Origin: Annona cherimola
Taxonomy: Eukaryota; Streptophyta; Magnoliopsida; Magnoliales; Annonaceae
Reading direction: 5' to 3'
Length of the DNA: 64,000 nt
Assembly: GCA_030490835.1 (NCBI GenBank)
Contig: CM059972.1
Coordinates: 32,529,452 to 32,593,451, forward strand
Shown: positions 61,415 through 64,000 of the stretch, one piece after another
Numbering within the stretch: position 1 is the stretch's first letter
Layout of the letters: every line of letters starts with the position of its first letter
Notes under the pieces: generated by a model
The model's input: the letters and a program-made list of their open reading frames with translations, nothing else
Told to the model about the DNA's origin: nothing
Database searches by the model: none
Made by a program: the position numbers and the translations under genes

Positions 61415-63144
61415 GGGAAATGGGGTGAACGACCAAGGCACACCACTCCTAGCTCCAAGATTTAGAAATTCAGCATTCTCACCCCCAAACACGTTTTTGG
61501 CCTTTAGTGGAAGAAGGAGAGAAGGAAAGAGAGAGAAAGGCCAAGTAGGAGGAGAGTTTTTCTACTTGAGGTAAGGGAATTCTTTCCAAAAAAAATTTAA
61601 TTGTTAATTAGGGTAAAACTATGCTTAGATAATGCCTAAGCATAAAAAAATAAGTAAAGTTATAATGCCTAATTGGAATTGTGCCAAAACATCAAAAATT
61701 TGGAGTAAAGATAGAGCATTCGGGAAAATCACGTCTAAAATGTGAAAATAATGCTCCAATATTGATAAATTATGATATAGGATGAATGTTTATGATAGTT
61801 ATGATGTTGGAATGATGATATATTGATTTTACGATTTTTGGATTTAAGGATTATGCTTAAGTGAAATTATGATGAATTTTAGTATATAGAGAAAAAGATT
61901 TAATTGGCCAAGTTAATGATGATAAATTCAAAATTCATGAATTTTTCCATGATATACTAAACATAAAATATGTCAAAGTATTTTTTTTTGGAAAAAATGT
62001 CAATTTTTGGAACCCATGAACAGTAACTTTCACACTATGAATAATAACCTGCTACAGTAAACGTGAACATTAATCTGCTATAGTAACTATGAACAGTGAA
62101 CAACGTGATCTTGTAGAAATTTGAGATTAATATTTGAGGATTAAGACGTCAACTAAGTGCTTAAGAATGAGCACAATGTGCGAAATGTGGAAAATATGGT
62201 GAAATGAATGATATAATGCATAAGTTATGATGTGCATGTACACCCGACTTGAAATTCAAGTAGGTTGTGAATGATAATGGAAATGGGTTGGAAATCTGAG
62301 TTGAATACAAGCAAAAGAAAGTATATGAATGCTATGTCATTCTTATATGTATAGGCAAAGGCAAAGAGATAAGCGAAACGGAAAGCTAAGCAAGCAAGGT
62401 AAGAAAGCAAACCCTTTTGAAAATATATTTTATTCTCAAGTATTTATGAAATGTGTTTAAGGGTGGTTATTCCTATAATCTTTTGAAATGATGAATGTTT
62501 ATGAGTTTTTATGGAAAGTCATGCCGGCATATTGATATCATGTGATGTTCATGGACATGTGCACATGTATGATGCATAATGAAGAGGCTTTAGTGGAGGT
62601 AGAGAGCAGATCAGAGGGTCCCCCTTCATTATTGCCGAGTCGTATGGGCTGTGTGCCGGCGGCGTCCTCCCAAGGGGTGGAGGCAAAGGAATGTTATGTG
62701 TGAATGAATGCATTGCATTTTTATACATGGATTGAAAAGGAAAACATGGATTTGAAATGATGTTTTAAAGGAATAGTGCAAATAATTCTCTACATGAGAA
62801 TGACAAGTTACCTGGTGTAAGAGGTATATAATGCTGGAAAAATTAAAAATCATGCATGTAGGAGACCAAGTAGGCTAATCAGGGTAAAGGACGCGAGGTC
62901 CCCTTGACGAGGCCAAGTCGGAGAAGCCGACGTAATGGACCAAGCTATGTGAGATGTTTCCCAGGCTAGCGTACCTACACACGAAGGTTTATGTTAGGAA
63001 TGGAAAGGAAGCATTTGCACATCCAATGTTTATGAAATGATTTTTATGAAAAAGTTTCTGTGAATTTGATAGTTGATCACTTGGTAAGTGTCTTCTATAA
63101 AATGGAGAGAAATGCATTTAAACGAAAGAAAAATGCTTGCTTAT

Positions 63145-63158
63145 TGAGTTTCGACTCA
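63145..63158. other. Conserved hairpin TGAGT-N4-ACTCA (LTR F)
   Basis: TGAGT-TTCG-ACTCA with the same loop as B, after GCTTGCTTAT and before a TTTTGTTTTCCCAACC segment and AGACAGGTGAAG. Confidence 0.55.
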
Positions 63159-63616
63159 TGTTTTGTTTTCCCAACCTCAGACAGGTGAAGCGAAAGCCAA
63201 GTGATAAAAGGCGTGTATTGCTAAAGGAAAAGAGGAATGTACAAAGGTTAGTAGATTTTTGCATGAATAAATGCCCTAATGAGATATGGCGAAAAAGACA
63301 TAGGTTGTATAAAAATTATAAAGTTATGAATAATATGAGAAGTTGATGATTTATGATGATATGCATAAGTCCATTATGAATGATGATGAGTATATGTTTA
63401 TATGATGAAAGAAAAGAAAAAGAAAGAAATTTTTTTTTTGGACGAGATCCAATTAAGAACCCGCCACGTGATCAGGGCAACAATCCTGAGTCACATTTAC
63501 CAATCGACAAGATATTGGAGTAAGGACTATGTGGATGCCTCGGTTCGGGGCGCCGCACGTTTACCAATCGATAAGGTCTTGGAGTAAGGTTGTGATGTTT
63601 GGGCTGGGGCGCCATA

Positions 63617-63625
63617 GAAGTTGGT
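63617..63625 (+). other. Stub of the primer-binding site of E
   Basis: GAAGTTGGT follows the end of LTR E. A 5-base spacer plus TGGT is what would begin an initiator tRNA-Met PBS in this family. The rest (ATCAGAGC) is replaced by the start of LTR H. Confidence 0.5.
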
Positions 63626-64000
63626 TGTAACACCCGGACCCAAGTAGAACTTGTATTTATGTATTTAGATTGAATTTATGATTTATGTGAGTTTTGATTC
63701 ACCTATGAATGACTTTTATGATAATATTTTGAAATTGAGAATTTGATTAAAAATAGAAGTTGGAATAGATTGCTATGGTCAAGTGGTTTATTAGGGATCA
63801 TAAATGGATAATGTGCCATGAATAATTATCTTAATTATCATGATTTAATTAATAAAAAGGAAAAGGGAAAATGTGGAACTAAGTTGGAATATATTAGAAA
63901 ATTCATAACTTAACGCCAGTAAGGCGGATTAAGGTGAAAATGGAGAGATAGGCACAGAATTTCATGCTCAATTTTATGGATGAATTGGATTGAGCAAATG
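63626..64000 (+). mobile_element. LTR H, 5' part (leaves the window)
   Basis: Starts TGTAACACCCGGACCCAAGTAG, close to the starts of E and C (TGTGATACCCAGACCCAAGTAG in E). Further landmarks (CATAACTTAACGCC, AAGGCGGATTAAGGTGAAAA) match E, C and D. Only the first 375 bp are visible. Confidence 0.75.

Larger units (their letters stand above)
60547..63557 (+). mobile_element. Solo LTR F, mosaic of G-like and E-like parts
   Basis: Starts TGTGAAACCCCG and ends GGGGCGCCGCA. Flanks are TGTTT (60542-60546) and CGTTT (63558-63562), a TSD with one C/T difference. About 60547-62140 matches LTR G, 62140-62510 matches LTR E (59032-59410), 62520-62700 again resembles the GC-module part of G, and 62740-63557 resembles E. 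It carries TATA (61407), CCAAGGCA (61433), a GC module (62655-62670) and a TGAGT hairpin (63145-63158). No coding ORF. Confidence 0.82.
24642..63616 (+). mobile_element. LTR E (5' LTR), interrupted three times
   Basis: Starts TGTGATACCCAG at 24642. The visible segments are 24642-26427, 39738-40507, 59032-60541 and 63563-63616, giving about 4.1 kb once A, B, F and their TSDs are removed. It ends GGGGCGCCATA, a decayed form of GCGCCACA. The next bases GAAGTTGGT match the spacer plus the start of a PBS (A has GAGCG-TGGT, B has AAGCT-TGGT after the LTR), so E is probably a 5' LTR whose internal region lies to the right. Confidence 0.75.

Noticed and set aside
24637..63621. TSD around LTR E as a solo LTR
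   Set aside because: The flanks CAAGA and GAAGT do not match, and the right flank looks like PBS spacer, so E is better read as a 5' LTR.

Overview
This window looks like plant nuclear DNA, probably intergenic heterochromatin of an angiosperm with a retrotransposon-rich genome. It is AT-rich, has no rRNA or tRNA, and has no intact cellular gene that I can see. Almost all of it is explained by LTR retrotransposons inserted into one another. Their primer sites match the plant initiator-Met tRNA type, their polyproteins are recognisable Ty1/copia and Ty3/gypsy (chromovirus, probably Tekay/Del), and most insertions keep exact 5-bp target-site duplications (TSDs). I cannot name the species.

Layout from left to right. 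1-537 and 3070-3222 are unassigned flanking DNA split by a solo LTR (G, 538-3069). 3223-11362 is a minus-strand Ty1/copia tandem: two decayed polyproteins share one central LTR (6636-7110). 11363-15205 holds two diverged direct repeats around a short internal region with one coiled-coil ORF remnant, a LARD-like derivative. 15206-17393 is the 3' end of a SIRE/Maximus-like copia element with its LTR (K). 17394-24641 is a second SIRE-like 3' end (LTR J) carrying a 5.7-kb solo LTR (D). From 24642 to 63616 runs one very broken LTR (E) into which three elements inserted: the full-length chromovirus A (26433-39732, 3.66-kb LTRs), the chromovirus B (40513-59026) and the solo LTR F (60547-63557). B itself carries a SIRE-like solo LTR (I, 40599-42316) and a 5.25-kb solo LTR (C, 49621-54874). 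A last LTR (H) starts at 63626, apparently inside the primer-binding site of E, and leaves the window.

All coding regions are dead. They have frameshifts, stops and lost catalytic residues, several of which fit C-to-T or G-to-A decay of methylated DNA. The gene order in A is PBS - ORF1 (unknown) - gag (zinc knuckles) - protease - RT - RNase H - integrase - chromodomain - PPT, all on the minus strand. ORF1 lies upstream of gag and its N-terminal part is recognisably conserved in B, so it was probably a real gene of this lineage.

The most unusual signal is non-coding. Downstream of the TATA box the giant LTRs C and D contain a ladder of dozens of short, different inverted repeats at intervals of tens of bases, and several of them show compensatory base changes in both arms. 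One of these hairpins (TGAGT-N4-ACTCA) recurs at an equivalent place in LTRs of A, B, C, D, E, F and G.
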